Positions 1-11,164 are shown, counted from the first letter of the stretch. The stretch: 64,000 bases of DNA from Ophiura sarsii (GCA_035610835.1 CM069447.1:39654057-39718056); one strand, 5' to 3'. Notes: generated by a model not told the origin, from the letters alone. A program made the numbers and translations.

Positions 1-215
1 AATTGGTAAAGCCGACAGTTTGGGCTAGGGCAATTGTGATCGCAGGTTCCAGATGACAATTCCTGGTTCGAATCTCACTTCAAGACTTCTTCTTTTGGAA
101 AGGTCATAATTTTCAAATTCTTGACAGTGTTTTATTTTTTATCATGAATGAACAAGGAATCTATCTTTTTCGTTGGTTTTTTATTTTATTTTTTTAAATG
201 AAACAAAATTTAATC
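1..215 (+). repeat. tRNA-like SINE copy, left arm of an inverted pair
   Basis: The first ~110 bases reappear in reverse complement at about 1037-1140, with weaker matching out to ~215 and ~900. Read on the plus strand the unit holds a tRNA-type B box (GGTTCGAATC) and the tail of an A box (AATTGGTAAA). The window begins inside the unit, so its 5' part is missing. These boxes are the internal RNA polymerase III promoter of tRNAs and tRNA-derived SINEs. I infer a SINE-like family rather than a working tRNA, because the A-to-B distance is long and no clean cloverleaf forms. Confidence 0.55.
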
Positions 216-899
216 AAACTGGACACGCAAGCCATGGCCAGTCAATAACGTTTTGACTGTTTGCCTGTTGTCCTCATTGATTCGAAACGCGATATTACAC
301 GTTTGTGCCATACCTATTCTTGGAGAAACACAAAGCACAAAACAAATAAAACAAAACTGAGTGGAAATAATAAAAGAAATCACGCGAAGGACTTATTTAC
401 GGCACAATACACACGTTTGACGGATTGCCTTTAAATTGCACGCTTAATGAACATGTCATAGTTTGAGCAGCTCACGTGGTATTGAAGGTCATGCATTACA
501 TTCATGTACATGGTAGTATAGTGGCTACGTGTTATTGATTTATAACGGATTAGTTTTAGGATTACGAAACTGTGTCTATATCACTAAAGAAGTCGTCTGC
601 CCCAAATTCTACAGACATGCTACATGCTTGTATCGATCAACTGTGAACCATATACATGTACATGTATACATGGTGTCTCTAAAAACTCGAATCAGGAATT
701 GTCATCTAGAACCAACAATGGCCAACTACTCACAAAAACCACAACTTAACAAAAGACCATAAGTAGCAGAACTGAAAAGCAGTGAATTGTAATCAACGTA
801 TTGTCTCATTGTACTCCATCCATGCATGTCTTCACAAAAATACTAAGTCGTTGAGGTTGATTTAAATGTTTGTACTATTTATAAACGATTGTGATAACA

Positions 900-1244
900 T
901 TAAAATTAAAATCAAAAATAGTAGAAAGAGAGAAAAAAAAGAGGAAAAACCCACATTAAAGACAAAAATAGATTCACTATTTATTCATGGTAAAAACAAA
1001 GTTAAGAATTTGATATACACCGTAAATATTTATAAACTTTCCAAAAGAAGAAGTCTTGAAGTGAGATTCGAACCAGGTATTGTCATCTGGAACCTGCGAT
1101 CACAATTGCCCTAGCCAAACTGTCGGCTTTACCAATTGATCTAAACGGGACTGCTATGTCAGATACTGTTTTATAACTACATGTATGATTGATGGGTCGG
1201 TATAAATGGACGGCCCTCTATCTTATTGGAAATAAATTGATTTA
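900..1244 (-). repeat. tRNA-like SINE copy, right arm, cut by a DNA transposon
   Basis: This is the minus-strand partner of the copy at the window start. It closely matches 27031-27265, which shows the family is dispersed. The A box (about 1128-1140, degenerate here) and B box (GATTCGAACC on the plus strand near 1066) are both readable. The copy runs without a break up to base 1244, where a 2.6 kb inverted-repeat transposon begins; the rest resumes after 3888. A further decayed fragment of the B-box region sits near 683-735. Confidence 0.6.
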
Positions 1245-1465
1245 GGGGCCATATCCAAACTCTCAGTGATTTTAAAGCATTTTTCTACCGATTTTACAAC
1301 GGTATTCCAACGGTATTTCGTTCTATTGTTAAAAGCATCGGAAAAAGATCGGTGATTAACTAGAGCCTCCCTACTTATCTGGCGTTAACAATAGAACTAT
1401 TGTAGTACTCTCGATCGCTCAATTAGTGAAACAGACAGATGAAAGCGCGAGAAAGGTTGTGTTAT
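1245..1465 (+). repeat. Left terminal inverted repeat of the 2.6 kb transposon
   Basis: Pairs with 3672-3888 with only scattered differences. It includes the palindromic-looking stretch with AACAATAGAACTATTG near 1387-1402. A third copy of the same end stands alone at 35027-35286. Confidence 0.75.
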
Positions 1466-1759
1466 TAAGCTGACTAGTGTTCACCCGACCCCCGTTGTGA
1501 CGTAAAGAGCGACCCATTTGCCAGATTGTACACCTACCGGGTTTCTAGTACAAGTGCCAGGTTTTATCATGGCAGGTGATAGAGGCTAATCGCGACACTC
1601 CTCAAACCCCGACTCAACGATATATGTTTGTAGCCGCCTATTCTTTGCTAGGCTTATTGTAATCCACTCGTTAACGTCATAAGAATAATCCTCCTTGAAG
1701 TGGCCTTTAAAGACTATTGTTCAGGCGTGGATGATTTTAAAGTAAGCAGTACAAGCAGG

Positions 1760-1783
1760 GAGGTGTCAATGACACCTCCCTGG
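1760..1783. repeat. Short perfect hairpin inside the transposon
   Basis: GGGAGGTGTCA is followed immediately by TGACACCTCCC, giving an 11 bp stem with essentially no loop. No function is evident. Confidence 0.6.
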
Positions 1784-2282
1784 TACAAGCATGGATAATG
1801 TTATCATTGAATACTAAACAATATGGGAGCCATTAAACATACAACGTGTTATTGTTTTCTGATATAGGCATAATGTGTGTAATCAAGTAGCATTATGAAT
1901 CTTACTCCCCTAAATAGTGTCATTTTTCTGCGTTTTTAGACTATTTAAGAATGTTGCATACACTCTGAACGTGACCTAATAAATAATAAATAAATAATAA
2001 ATATGAAGAAATTAAGTAATTAATGTAAATAAATAATATATAGATATTAAGCCCTATTTATAATTAATTGATTGATAAATAATTAAATAAACATCAACAA
2101 TTAAGAAAGTAAATACAAAATAAATAAATAACGTTAACATTATGTCAATATAAATGAAAACCCCGAACGGACGTATAATGAGAGAACAATAATAAATATT
2201 ATATTTCGGCATGCTTAAAACCCTAACCGACCTCTACCCAGACTCGACCGCTCTAAGTATAGAGCACAAGGAATATAAACCG

Positions 2283-2348
2283 CCACAAAGATTCGAACGT
2301 ACGGCCTGCTGATTGAGAGTCCTAATCTTTACCAACTGAGCTATTTCG
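2283..2348 (-). pseudogene. tRNA-like sequence inside the transposon
   Basis: Read on the minus strand it starts with an A-box match (TAGCTCAGTTGG) and has a B-box match (CGTTCGAATC) about 40 bases later, the normal tRNA spacing. The D stem is only half paired, and the anticodon and T stems do not close, so it is a tRNA-derived relic and no anticodon can be assigned safely. It is one of three such units within the element. Confidence 0.4.
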
Positions 2349-2464
2349 ATTTTCCTGAAATCCTCAGCGCTTTATACCCAAATATAGTTCTCATTCAACT
2401 ATTCCCTAAATACACACGGTATGTTGAACCATATTACTTTTGTTTGTTATTGCGTTCACATAGC

Positions 2465-2535
2465 GCATAGTTGGCTCAGCAGTAGAGCATTGGACTAGTA
2501 AACCGGAGGTCGTGGGTTCGAATCCTATCACGTCT
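2465..2535 (+). pseudogene. tRNA-Thr(AGT)-like pseudogene inside the transposon
   Basis: The D stem GCTC/GAGC pairs perfectly (2474-2477 with 2485-2488). The anticodon loop CTAGTAA gives anticodon AGT, and the sequence from the anticodon to the T loop resembles eukaryotic tRNA-Thr(AGT). The T arm GTGGG-TTCGAAT-CCTAT closes with two G-T pairs. The acceptor stem (GCATAGT against CACGTCT) has at least four mismatches, so a functional tRNA is unlikely. The internal A and B boxes could still recruit polymerase III. Confidence 0.5.
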
Positions 2536-3169
2536 TGAAATTTTATTTAAATCGTTTATATACATTTTTTTTATTAGTTTTTCGATATTGTTTATCATTT
2601 CGTATAATTATTCATTATTGTTCAATTATAGTTTATTTTGGAATGAGGAATTATTTACGATTTCATTTTAATTTTCCACTGACTGTTTAGTGTGCATGGC
2701 ATCATGAAATGTGAATGAACCGCGGTATACCACCGAACTGTCCTACTCCTATGCAACAGGCCAATACAATAGAAACTCGTTGTGTGTTATTATCGATTGA
2801 GCTAAACTTGTTACAAATGCCAGCCGTTATGTAATACAAATCAATGTGCCTGTATTATTATTATTGAAATAATGTTTCGGTGGTGTAGGAAATAGGAAAA
2901 TCGATTCAAGGACATGAGCCGACTGGCTTCTTATTTACATAACAATTGGCCTTTGCAGATCATGTTCATATACTAGCTAGGGGCCATTCAATGTAGGCCT
3001 AGGAGTAGTAAACACAATTATATTTACAGGACATTCTTTATCGCAGTGAAATTGCAAAAGAAAAAAGTATCATTCAACATTCAATAAATATAGCGAACGA
3101 TAAGCAATCCTGTCAATTTATAAAACAAACAGTGTAATAACAAAACAAAACAGAAAAGAAAACCATCCC

Positions 3170-3243
3170 CATCCGCAGGATTCGAACCACTGACCTCATG
3201 ATTGTGAAGCCGGCGCTTTGACGTTTGAGCTAATGAAGGCTAT
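3170..3243 (-). pseudogene. tRNA-like sequence inside the transposon
   Basis: On the minus strand TTAGCTCAAACG matches an A box and GGTTCGAATCC is a perfect B box. An anticodon loop TTCACAA would read CAC (Val), but its stem does not pair, so the identity is unsafe. Treated as a tRNA-derived relic. Confidence 0.4.
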
Positions 3244-3671
3244 ACATAAACGTTTTGAAGAAAAACATTACATAGGGTTCAAAATACAAATATCTCTTAA
3301 ATCGGAGGCTAAAATGCTTTATATTTCGATTGGTGTGCATTTTTAATATGGGTTATCGCCCAAAAGTTGATTATATGCTGAAGGAGATTGTAATTCTGAT
3401 TTCATTATAATGCATAACACTATTTTTTTTAAACGATTCTAGACATTTCGTTCGTAAATAAATTTCACCATTATGTTTGATCGATTAAAATTCGCGGCAA
3501 ATACTGCGCCGAACAATAGATGAATAGAGCGAGAGTAAACAACACGCTATACTCGTGATGGAGCGGTAGCTTAATTCATATTTCTAGACGACCAGATACA
3601 TTGATCGGCGGTGAACGTAAACATTTTACAATCGGATTTAAAAAGCTTATAGTATTTCTTAAAGAATATAA

Positions 3672-3888
3672 CACAACCTCCCTCGCGCTTTCATCTGTCT
3701 GTTTTACTAATTGAGCCATCGAGAGTACTACAATAGTTCTATTGTTAACGCCAGATAAGTAGAGAGTCTCTAGTTAATCACCGATCTTTTTCCAATGCTT
3801 TTAACAATAGAACGAAATACCGTTGGAATATCGTTGTAAAATCGATAGAAAAATGCTTTAAAATCACTGAGAGTTTGGATATGGACCC
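3672..3888 (-). repeat. Right terminal inverted repeat of the 2.6 kb transposon
   Basis: Reverse complement of 1245-1465. The outermost base is 3888, followed by the TTA target duplication at 3889-3891. Confidence 0.75.
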
Positions 3889-4530
3889 TTAATAGCCATT
3901 CAATTATAATCCTGTGAGACCAGGATTATAGTGGTTTGCATAGTTACTTTCATAGTGTTGCTTAACTTGATCTACCGACCTAATTCTCCTTTAAATCATG
4001 ATGAAGGAAACGTTTATGATTACTCGGTGAAACATTTAAAATAAGCCAATTAATACATTTTGCTGTAGTTAATTTGTAGTATAAATGTGTTTTAGCTTAT
4101 AAAAAAGTTGGACTATTAAGATCATTACTTTTTACAATCAAATTAATTATGCGCTTGTTTTTTAAAAAATAAAAATAAAGCTTGTATAATTGATTAATAA
4201 TTTTACATTCAAGTTTGCATTAATTTCTATATCACTAGGGTTTCAAAAGAAATTGCAAAGGGTGTACTTGAGAATCGACCCACCAACCTCGTGATACTGA
4301 AGTTGACGCTTTACCAATTGAGCAATTCGTCTGTCCATGAAATTATTTAGATAGTAATACAACTTTATAGTATTGAATATCGAATACACTAAACTCATTC
4401 GTGCTAATTTCTCTAGATCAAAAGAGGGCGCTCATACCTTTTTATCTATTTTCAGCTTATTAACTATTAGTCAATGAGGGCTTATAGATGAAGTTTAACG
4501 GTATGTCAATGTTTTGTTTAAAATAATCTA
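3889..4530 (-). repeat. Second half of the repeat split by the 2.6 kb transposon
   Basis: From about 3912 onward this matches 27291-27810 at high identity, including the tRNA-like unit at 4255-4332. Together with 1016-1244 it restores the uninterrupted order seen at 27031-27830. The copy at 27031 has a shorter AT-rich middle. Confidence 0.65.
4255..4332 (-). pseudogene. tRNA-like unit (A and B boxes)
   Basis: On the minus strand TTGCTCAATTGG is an A-box match and GGGTCGATTC a B-box match. The same unit recurs at 27556-27648, where a ~14 bp duplication of the GCGCTTTACC segment lies between the boxes. No closed cloverleaf is found. Confidence 0.4.
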
Positions 4531-5485
4531 GAATTCATATATTCTGTGGTTTGTAATGGATAATATATATGGATAAAAATAAGTCTTTCTGCTCAAATTC
4601 ACAATTACCATTAAGTAGATATAGGCTGTTATTGAGTAGCAAAGCAGCAATTATTGCTATACATTGCCGACGTGACCATGGTGATACCCACAATGGCTGC
4701 ATCGAAATACTAATTAATCTTTTTTAATTTTTTTTATCGAGCGCCTTAGTTGCAAACAACAGCAAGTTGTTTTATTCATATATGATAAAACACAATAGTT
4801 ATTATACAAATATAAAAAAATACCAGATATAAAGAGCGAGCATTATAAATATGAAATTGTACCGATGACATATTTACAACCCAAAATTAATAACACTGAT
4901 AATAAAATTACAAGATCTAATTATGCTTAAAAGAACATCAAACAACAATATATTATAATTTCACACGTACAATATTAAAAACCACAGGGAATTATACCCA
5001 TGACCGTTTTAGTTTGACATCATGTGGATTCAAACATTTCCAGAACAAATTGTACGCCTTGGCACAGACCTCCAGTATGTTACACCAATTGTCCGATTCC
5101 CTTGGTACGATGGCAACGGCTTCTTGAAATGTTGTCACGTGTATGCCAATGTGTTAAAGATGCACCTGTTTGTGACTATGTGTTTCCCAATGCGTTAGCC
5201 ATGCACTTCCTTGGTCGAATAGGGGAATATTGTTGGTGTCAAAACTACCTATGTAACCAACCTTTCTCCGCAGCGCATTACCCCCTCGCAATTCCAATAT
5301 CCTCCCAAAGTGACCAGATTACAAACGCTTCACGTATTACACGTGTACTGCAAGCTGAAGCGGTGCAAGGACAAATTAAAATATACTATAGTTATATCGT
5401 GGAGAGTCTCACTTTTACTTATTAAACCAATTTAAACAGGGTTTTAAACAGAGTTAAACATCATAAGAGGCGAGGTAGCTTACTA
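4531..5485. other. Unassigned AT-rich stretch
   Basis: No repeat partner or domain is recognised. A 133-codon plus-strand frame at 5024-5425 is open but shows no recognisable domain, and a second frame over the same bases is also open for about 60 codons, so it is not called a gene. Confidence 0.4.
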
Positions 5486-5677
5486 GCATCCACATCATAG
5501 AAGGGTAAGTGGAAGGTATAGCAGGAAAAGGTCGTCAAAAAAAATCAAATGTTCGATTACATCAAGGAATGGATCGGTATGAGTCTTATAAAGGCTAAGT
5601 GTCTGGCACAAGACAGAGCATCTTGGAGAAAGATGATCCGGAGATGTGAACGTAAGACGGGCAATCGTCACAACTGA
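5486..5677 (+). pseudogene. Decayed C-terminal tail of a LINE-type endonuclease/reverse transcriptase
   Basis: Conceptual translation gives an HHRRVSGRYSRKR-like segment in one frame. After a frame change it reads DYIKEWIGMSLIKAKCLAQD and then RASWRKMIRR. That order (a His/basic linker, an IKEW-(I/T)G-x-SLxEA-type helix, then LAQDR-x-xWR) is a familiar end of animal retrotransposon polyproteins with endonuclease and RT domains. At least one frameshift and a TAG (5489-5505 region) break it. No RT catalytic block is present nearby, so only the 3' end survives. Confidence 0.5.
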
Positions 5678-6905
5678 CGGAGGCTCAACGCAAGGCTAAC
5701 AGATTATGGGAACAACATTTCCGTGCGCATCCTAGAAAAAGAGCCATTCATTGAAAATTGCATATCGCCTCTCACCACATTCACAAATTGTACAAATAAT
5801 TTGGCCATTCCCGTGGAAGAAACTACGGTATATATTTAACATTCATGCTCAGTCCTGTTTCAAAATCACTCTGTTAAAACCCACCACCCTGCATTCTCAC
5901 AGAAAATGGATTACTTATCAAATAAGTTCCAAGAAATATATAATATATTTTTTCTCTGTCCTGCTGGTGTTACTGGTGGTAAAGCCAAAGGTTCAGACTG
6001 TGTGGAGTGTATAGATAATTGCCCTCCAAGAAGATTTCTTGTGCAGTGCTTTATAGCACCACTACTGAAGTGCCAAAAGGGCTTTATCTCCACAACAAAC
6101 AGTGCAATACATGTATTCAAATAATTAACAGCTGGAGCCTGGAGATTGTCTGACTGCCACCTTTTATTTTTAACCCCCTGCCCATTAAGTTCTTTGTATT
6201 ATGCATGTTTTTGCATTGGACCAATTGATTGGCCCATCAGAGCTCTTTGTTGAGAGTTACCAGTTTGATTTCTAATCACTCAAGTCTTGTTAATGTTTGT
6301 TGGGCTATTATAATTGTTCACATTTGCTCTTTATATACGAGCCGTATACACACAAAAAATACATGGTACAGATAGGCATAACTTGGCCACATATATGAAA
6401 AGAAGTTGAATCCCAACTAAAACTTACTTATGTTTTATTCAAAAAATAAAGAAAAACAAGAGAGTCACATCAACTGTATTACTTGCAGCCGGATTTTCTT
6501 AAATACCCTCGTTTAACAACATTATAAGCCTTTCGTTGCAATGTAATGTCAATGGGAACCAGTAGACACTGGTGATAGAAATGTCATGTGATGAAAGTGA
6601 GGCATGCTCAGCCTGGTGTTACATAACATACCATAACATAACATAACAATTAATATGTATATGGCGCTATTCCATCTAGATCATAGCGTATGTAACACAT
6701 CAGAACACAAAATACATTTAGCATGGAAAAAGGTGAGTCATAAGACAACAACGAAAATGAGAGATATTGTCAGTTTCTCTTATGGTATACGAGGGAGATT
6801 GTTCCATGCCCGTGGACCAGCTACACTGAAAGATTACTGACCCAAGACCTTATTTGTCCTAGTAACATTTAGACGAGTAATGTCATTAGCAGAACGAAGC
6901 CTTGC
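5678..6905. other. Unassigned stretch with only short weak ORFs
   Basis: Short frames at 5906-6124 (Cys-rich: CPAGVTGG, CVECIDNCPP) and 6655-6840 have no recognised family. A short AACATA-type simple repeat lies near 6622-6650. Nothing else can be supported. Confidence 0.35.
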
Positions 6906-6938
6906 TTCTAACCCTAACCTAACCTTAACTCTAACCGA
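6906..6938. repeat. Short interstitial telomere-like repeat
   Basis: CTAACCCTAACCTAACC followed by degenerate CCTTAACTCTAACC resembles four to five decayed copies of the CCCTAA/TTAGGG telomere unit. It is too short to be a telomere end. Confidence 0.45.
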
Positions 6939-7011
6939 AGTGTTGCTCATGAAATCTTCTTTGAATTGCCATATAGCGGCTTACTGCGATTTGGTAGCTG
7001 GCTGAACTTAC

Positions 7012-7122
7012 CACAAGAAATATTATACAGGTCACCAGGCAAAGAAGAAGAGTACCAGAAAACCATCGATGGAGCGATTTAATTCTCGTGACTACTGGAT
7101 GGTGTACTGTTGTTTTCTTCAT
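7012..7122 (-). CDS. Possible first coding exon of a membrane-anchored host protein
   Basis: The minus-strand frame starts at 7122 with A at -3 and an in-frame TAA upstream. It encodes a short basic N-terminus (MKKTTVHHPVVTRIKSLHRW) and then a hydrophobic run (GTLLLCLVTCIIFLV). At 7011-7006 the minus strand reads GTAAGT, a good splice donor, so the exon would end at 7012. This is the form of a signal-anchor first exon of a type II membrane or secretory-pathway protein. No downstream exon is recognised at lower coordinates, and the frame stays open past the donor to 6931, so chance is a real alternative. Confidence 0.22.
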
Positions 7123-7139
7123 CTTCTTGAAGGATCTAA

Positions 7140-8650
7140 ATGATAATTAAAACAATGTACTCTAATATTCATCAACTCTGTGAAGTGACATCAGAGCGTA
7201 TTCCAATAATCGTGCCGATTTGTCTCGCTCGTACTAGTATATAATATGGTAATGCACAGGCGTAAGTACCCGCCTTATCTAAAAATCCCAGTACATGTAC
7301 GTGCGCGTTCATCTTGATCACCAGGACACGCCCTCACGGCACTACAGGGTGTCTCAACAAATAATACAACGCACCTTTAGGCGATTTTAACTTCCAAAAT
7401 AAGTGTCAGAATAGAACTAGAACAATTCAAACGACAAATTAAAGTCAAATTAGTTGGCTATAATTTGAAGAAAATCGCGTATGATTCGGTTCAATAATCA
7501 CGGAGAAATTACTGATTACGTAAAAGAAGACAAATGACACTTCCATCCAAGTTTGCACATGTTGAGTTTTTCAGACAGCACAGACAAGAAATCAATCAAT
7601 ACTTCTATAACATTCATTAACTTGTATTTATTGTTCTATGTTTTACATAACATAATTTTTCAACATGATATTGCACATAAAAGTTATCAAGGTTATGCTC
7701 ATCACATTTTAAACTTGATATTAGTAAATGTTGAAGTTTACTATATGCATTGTACATTGTCAGTTACTGACCAAGTTCAAGATTACCAATAACATTGCGC
7801 ATATACAAATTATCATGGTTTTTATCTTCACATTTTCAACCTTTTTTTCTTCTTTTTTCTTCTTTTCTTATCCTTCATACAAATATACATACTGTTATTG
7901 ATTCATACAATCATCATGTTATCTTTAAATAGCATTACATGAATGTTATATAATTTTTTTTGCATTAATTATCTGCATTTCGTATGATAATCCTATAATA
8001 GAGGAATCACTTGTTTGAAAATTGATTCAACACATACGTGGACATTTTAAGTCATGCATCAGTACAATAGCTTTAAATTAGGAATCAGAAAATGTAATAC
8101 TATTTTTGGCGTGTCTGTCTGTCCAATGCCTCCGAGTGTAGATTCATGCCCATCTGTCCATGCAATCGCCATGCACATGGATCTTCGTCCCACGTAGCAA
8201 CGAGTGTCACGCAAGTGTCACGAAAGTGTCACGCACGGCCCACTACCGATATATTGATTTTCTTTAACCCGGGTAGCCACTATTTGGACTAAAAGTGTGG
8301 CTTAAGGAGTGAGTGATGACATTATATGGTCTTCACCCAAAATATTTTCATTATGGACATAGCTACATTTATGAGTATGTGGCTGTTTGTTATCATTAAA
8401 GATCGCATAGTAATAAGCATTTATGCAGAACTATACGACCGACAAATACAATATTTTACTAACTTTAAACAAGTATATACACTATTGCACTGTTGCTGCG
8501 CGCATAAACAAAACATGGTGCACGCGATTGGCGGCGCACGCGTAATGGCGCAGACCGTAAGGTGCGTACGCGTTCGTGGATTGTTTTTTTGTTATATGGC
8601 GGATAAAAGGAGGCAGTCCGTGGCTCCGCAGTGCAAACCGTACATTAGGC
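7140..8650. other. Unassigned stretch, AT-rich then locally GC-rich
   Basis: No coding or repeat family is recognised. A triple GTGTCACG-like repeat lies at about 8204-8235, and a CpG-rich patch at 8495-8580 contains ACGCG motifs. Confidence 0.35.
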
Positions 8651-8656
8651 CTACAA

Positions 8657-8902
8657 GATAACGGCGCACGAGGAGACTGACAAAAGTCAATCATACAGCC
8701 AGGATAGAAAAAGGACTCCAAATAACTTAAACTCCCGGGCGTGTTTTTGCATGAATTAAACTATGCATATGATCAGCAGATAACGGCGCACGAGGAGACG
8801 AGAACAAAAAGTCAATCATACAGCCTGGATAGAAAAAAGACCCCAATTAACTTTAACTCCCTGGCGTGTTTTTGCATGAAATAAACTATGCATATGATCA
8901 GG
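8657..8902. repeat. Two-copy tandem duplication, period 122
   Basis: GATAACGGCGCACGAGGAGA starts at 8657 and again at 8779. The copies share the end TATGCATATGATCA and differ by a few substitutions and small indels. Confidence 0.8.
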
Positions 8903-8933
8903 CGGTAAACTAAAGGGTCAAATGTGATGGTGT

Positions 8934-8954
8934 GGGGGGGGGGGGGGGGGGGGG
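8934..8954 (+). repeat. Poly-G tract (21 G)
   Basis: Uninterrupted run of 21 G directly after the 122 bp duplication. One of eight long G/C homopolymers in the window. Confidence 0.9.
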
Positions 8955-9261
8955 TGGTCATTCTCTGCATGCGTCTGGAATCAAACCCAGACCGTGCGCG
9001 TACAAGTTATGTAATGTTTTGGCGGGTTAGGGTTAATAAAGGAACTTGGAGCGTAAACCGTAGCAGGCCTTCATCCAGGATAACATGTGTTAAAAATGTT
9101 TACGTGATTGCGGGTAGTATCCCATTGCAAAAAAAGGGTTATCGGGTGACCACCTGGTGTACATCCGATGGTCACCGGATAGCTTGCTGGTGTCTATTTG
9201 GAAGGTACCAGATAGCACCGGCTAGCCGGTACCTTTCCGATGCCCTAAATGAGTCACCATA

Positions 9262-9466
9262 AAGGCACCAGCAAACATCATGAGCTCCCAGGAAGGCACC
9301 AGCAAACTTACTTTCTGAAAATAAGTCCCCAGGAAGGCACCAGCAAACATAATGAGCTCCCAGGAAGGCACCAGCAAACTTAGTCTCTGCAAATGAGCCC
9401 CCATGCAGGAAGGCACCAGCAAACTTAGTCTCTGAAAATGAGTCCCCAGGAAGGCACCAGCAAACG
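9262..9466. repeat. Minisatellite, alternating 31/41 bp units
   Basis: AAGGCACCAGCAAAC recurs at 9262, 9293, 9334, 9365, 9410 and 9451. Spacings are 31, 41, 31, 45 and 41, a dimeric higher-order pattern of about 72 bp. Open frames across it are a by-product of the repeat. Confidence 0.85.
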
Positions 9467-9534
9467 GTCAAAGGTTAAGGCAAACGATCACGTGATGACT
9501 AACCATGCTAACTGCCATTTCAAATTTGCTGTTG

Positions 9535-10912
9535 TCTGCCCATCTTGATAACAATCTTCAAATCTAAGATCGCCTCCAAAATACATAAAGAACGCGTGTA
9601 TTAAATTCCATACACTAAATTATGCAGTTTCAATGCCTATGCTCGAAATGCCTGAAAGGAGACACACATTTGAGACATTCTTGAGGATTCTTTAGCTTCC
9701 ATAATGGCCGCCGATATGTCAAATTGGACATTAAACGGCTGAAACAAAGCTTCTTTATTTGTCATACCTATCTTCTGTAAGACGAGGTTTTTAAAAATGG
9801 ATATAATATCGTTATTACAGTATAATATTTAGGCACCATATAACTAATCATGGGTATCGACGTACCACCAAATGAATGTGGCCAAGAAATGCTTGAAATG
9901 TCTTCGGTGACATGTTAATGACATACCGGTATAGTATCCATTGCTGTTAGTGTAAAGCTGTCCATTGTCCATTGGAAAACAAAATAATTATTGGTTTATG
10001 ACATGAATTGGGAGAGATATTGTGATTCAATCATGGCAAGTGATTAATGACCACAGAATAGTCAAACGTTTCTGCTTTCCATTAAAGCGGGCATTAAAAT
10101 CAGGACCCAAGTGTGTGTCCGTGCGGACTGTGTGTGTAAACAAACAAACAAACAAACAAACAAAATGGCCAATACATTGCTACCAGTTACATAATGTGTG
10201 TATGGTAAGGATCATTGAAGGCACAGATTCACCGTTAAAAATGTGACCAGCAACTGGTTGAATGTCCAAATAGTGAACGGTACCCCAAAACGAATGTCTG
10301 CATGGCATACGAACAACAGTAAGTATATAGGCCTACATTGCTATAAAGATACATTGGAAAATTAAATATGTCTAGCAAAAAAATTGAGAAATGAAAATTA
10401 AGTATATCAATCGGTGATTCCAATTCAGCCACATGTGTCTGTATGGTACCATGATTTTTTAGGACTTACATACAACGACATGTAGGAATAAAAAGCTAAT
10501 AATGATTATGTATATGTTAAAGGTTAATATGTATAGACAGCATTGATTTGTAGAATATTAAAATTGGTTAATTGACGTAAAATAATTTCCTTTTTTAATT
10601 TGATACATAATAACGATATCGTATACGTTTTGTTAAACCCTAGTCTTAAAGAAAATAGTTATAACAAATAAAGAATCATTGTTCCATCCATTTAATGTCC
10701 ATTTTGACATGATCGGCGGCCATCATGGAAGGTAAATAATCCTCAAGAACGTCTTAAATTAGTGTCTCCTTTTTTAGGCATTTCGATCATAGGCATTGAA
10801 ACTGCATAATTTAGTGTATGGAATTCAATATGCGCATTCTATATGTATTTTGGAAATTATGGCGGCCATTTTGGAGGCCATCTTGGATTTGAAAATTGTT
10901 ATCAAGATGGGA
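9535..10912. mobile_element. Foldback element with ~300 bp diverged arms
   Basis: The left arm (about 9535-9830) and right arm (about 10600-10912) are inverted copies with point differences. Shared landmarks are CCCATCTTGATAACAA, TTATGCAGTTTCAATGCCTA and ATGGCCGCCGAT. The ~770 bp centre contains a (CAAA)n tract near 10140-10163 and no recognised coding. The element family is unknown. Confidence 0.6.
10467..10620 (+). repeat. Direct repeat partner of 11052-11200
   Basis: TTGTAGGAATAAAAAGCCAA-type sequence through TTTTTAATTTGATACATAAT aligns with 11052-11200 at moderate identity. This links the foldback flank to the start of repeat R1. Confidence 0.5.
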
Positions 10913-11051
10913 TATAATAATTATTTAGATGCACGTCGTAAACACAACATTTCATCCCTCATATGACCGAGATGGTTGATACACTATGCGTCATTCATTT
11001 TCCAACATTTTATATAGAGTGATATATACACGTATGTATAACGTTGACGTC

Positions 11052-11164
11052 ACACAGCGACTTGTAGGAATAAAAAGCCAACGGTGATTTTTTATATGTT
11101 GAAGATTAATATGTATAGATTGCATTAATATGTGATTTTATGTGATATGTGATTGACGTAAACT
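11052..11164 (+). repeat. Second copy of the 10467-type repeat, abutting R1
   Basis: Diverged direct copy of 10467-10620. Homology runs into the beginning of R1. Confidence 0.45.

Larger units (their letters stand above)
1245..3888. mobile_element. Non-autonomous DNA transposon with ~215 bp TIRs and TTA target duplication
   Basis: The ends are long inverted repeats (1245-1465 and 3672-3888) starting GGGGCCATATCC and GGGTCCATATCC. They are bounded by TTA at 1242-1244 and 3889-3891. The related repeat at about 27031-27830 runs straight across the insertion point without this element, so it serves as an empty site. Three-base TWA duplications with ends starting GG are typical of the PIF/Harbinger superfamily; that assignment is inferred. 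No transposase ORF is seen, so it would need to be moved in trans. The interior carries three tRNA-like sequences. Confidence 0.75.

Noticed and set aside
2465..2535. Functional tRNA-Thr gene
   Set aside because: The acceptor stem has at least four mismatches and the sequence lies within a transposon.
5024..5425. 133-codon plus-strand ORF as a host gene
   Set aside because: No recognised domain, no splice or promoter context, and an alternative frame is also open. Not enough for a call.
6655..6840. 61-codon ORF with RGRLFHARGPATLKDY end
   Set aside because: Reminiscent of repeat-derived proteins but too short and without a second supporting motif.
6906..6938. True telomere end
   Set aside because: Only about 30 degenerate bases, internal to the sequence.
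9172..9471. Minus-strand ORF with repeated AGAFLG blocks
   Set aside because: The repetition comes from the 31/41 bp minisatellite, not from a protein repeat.
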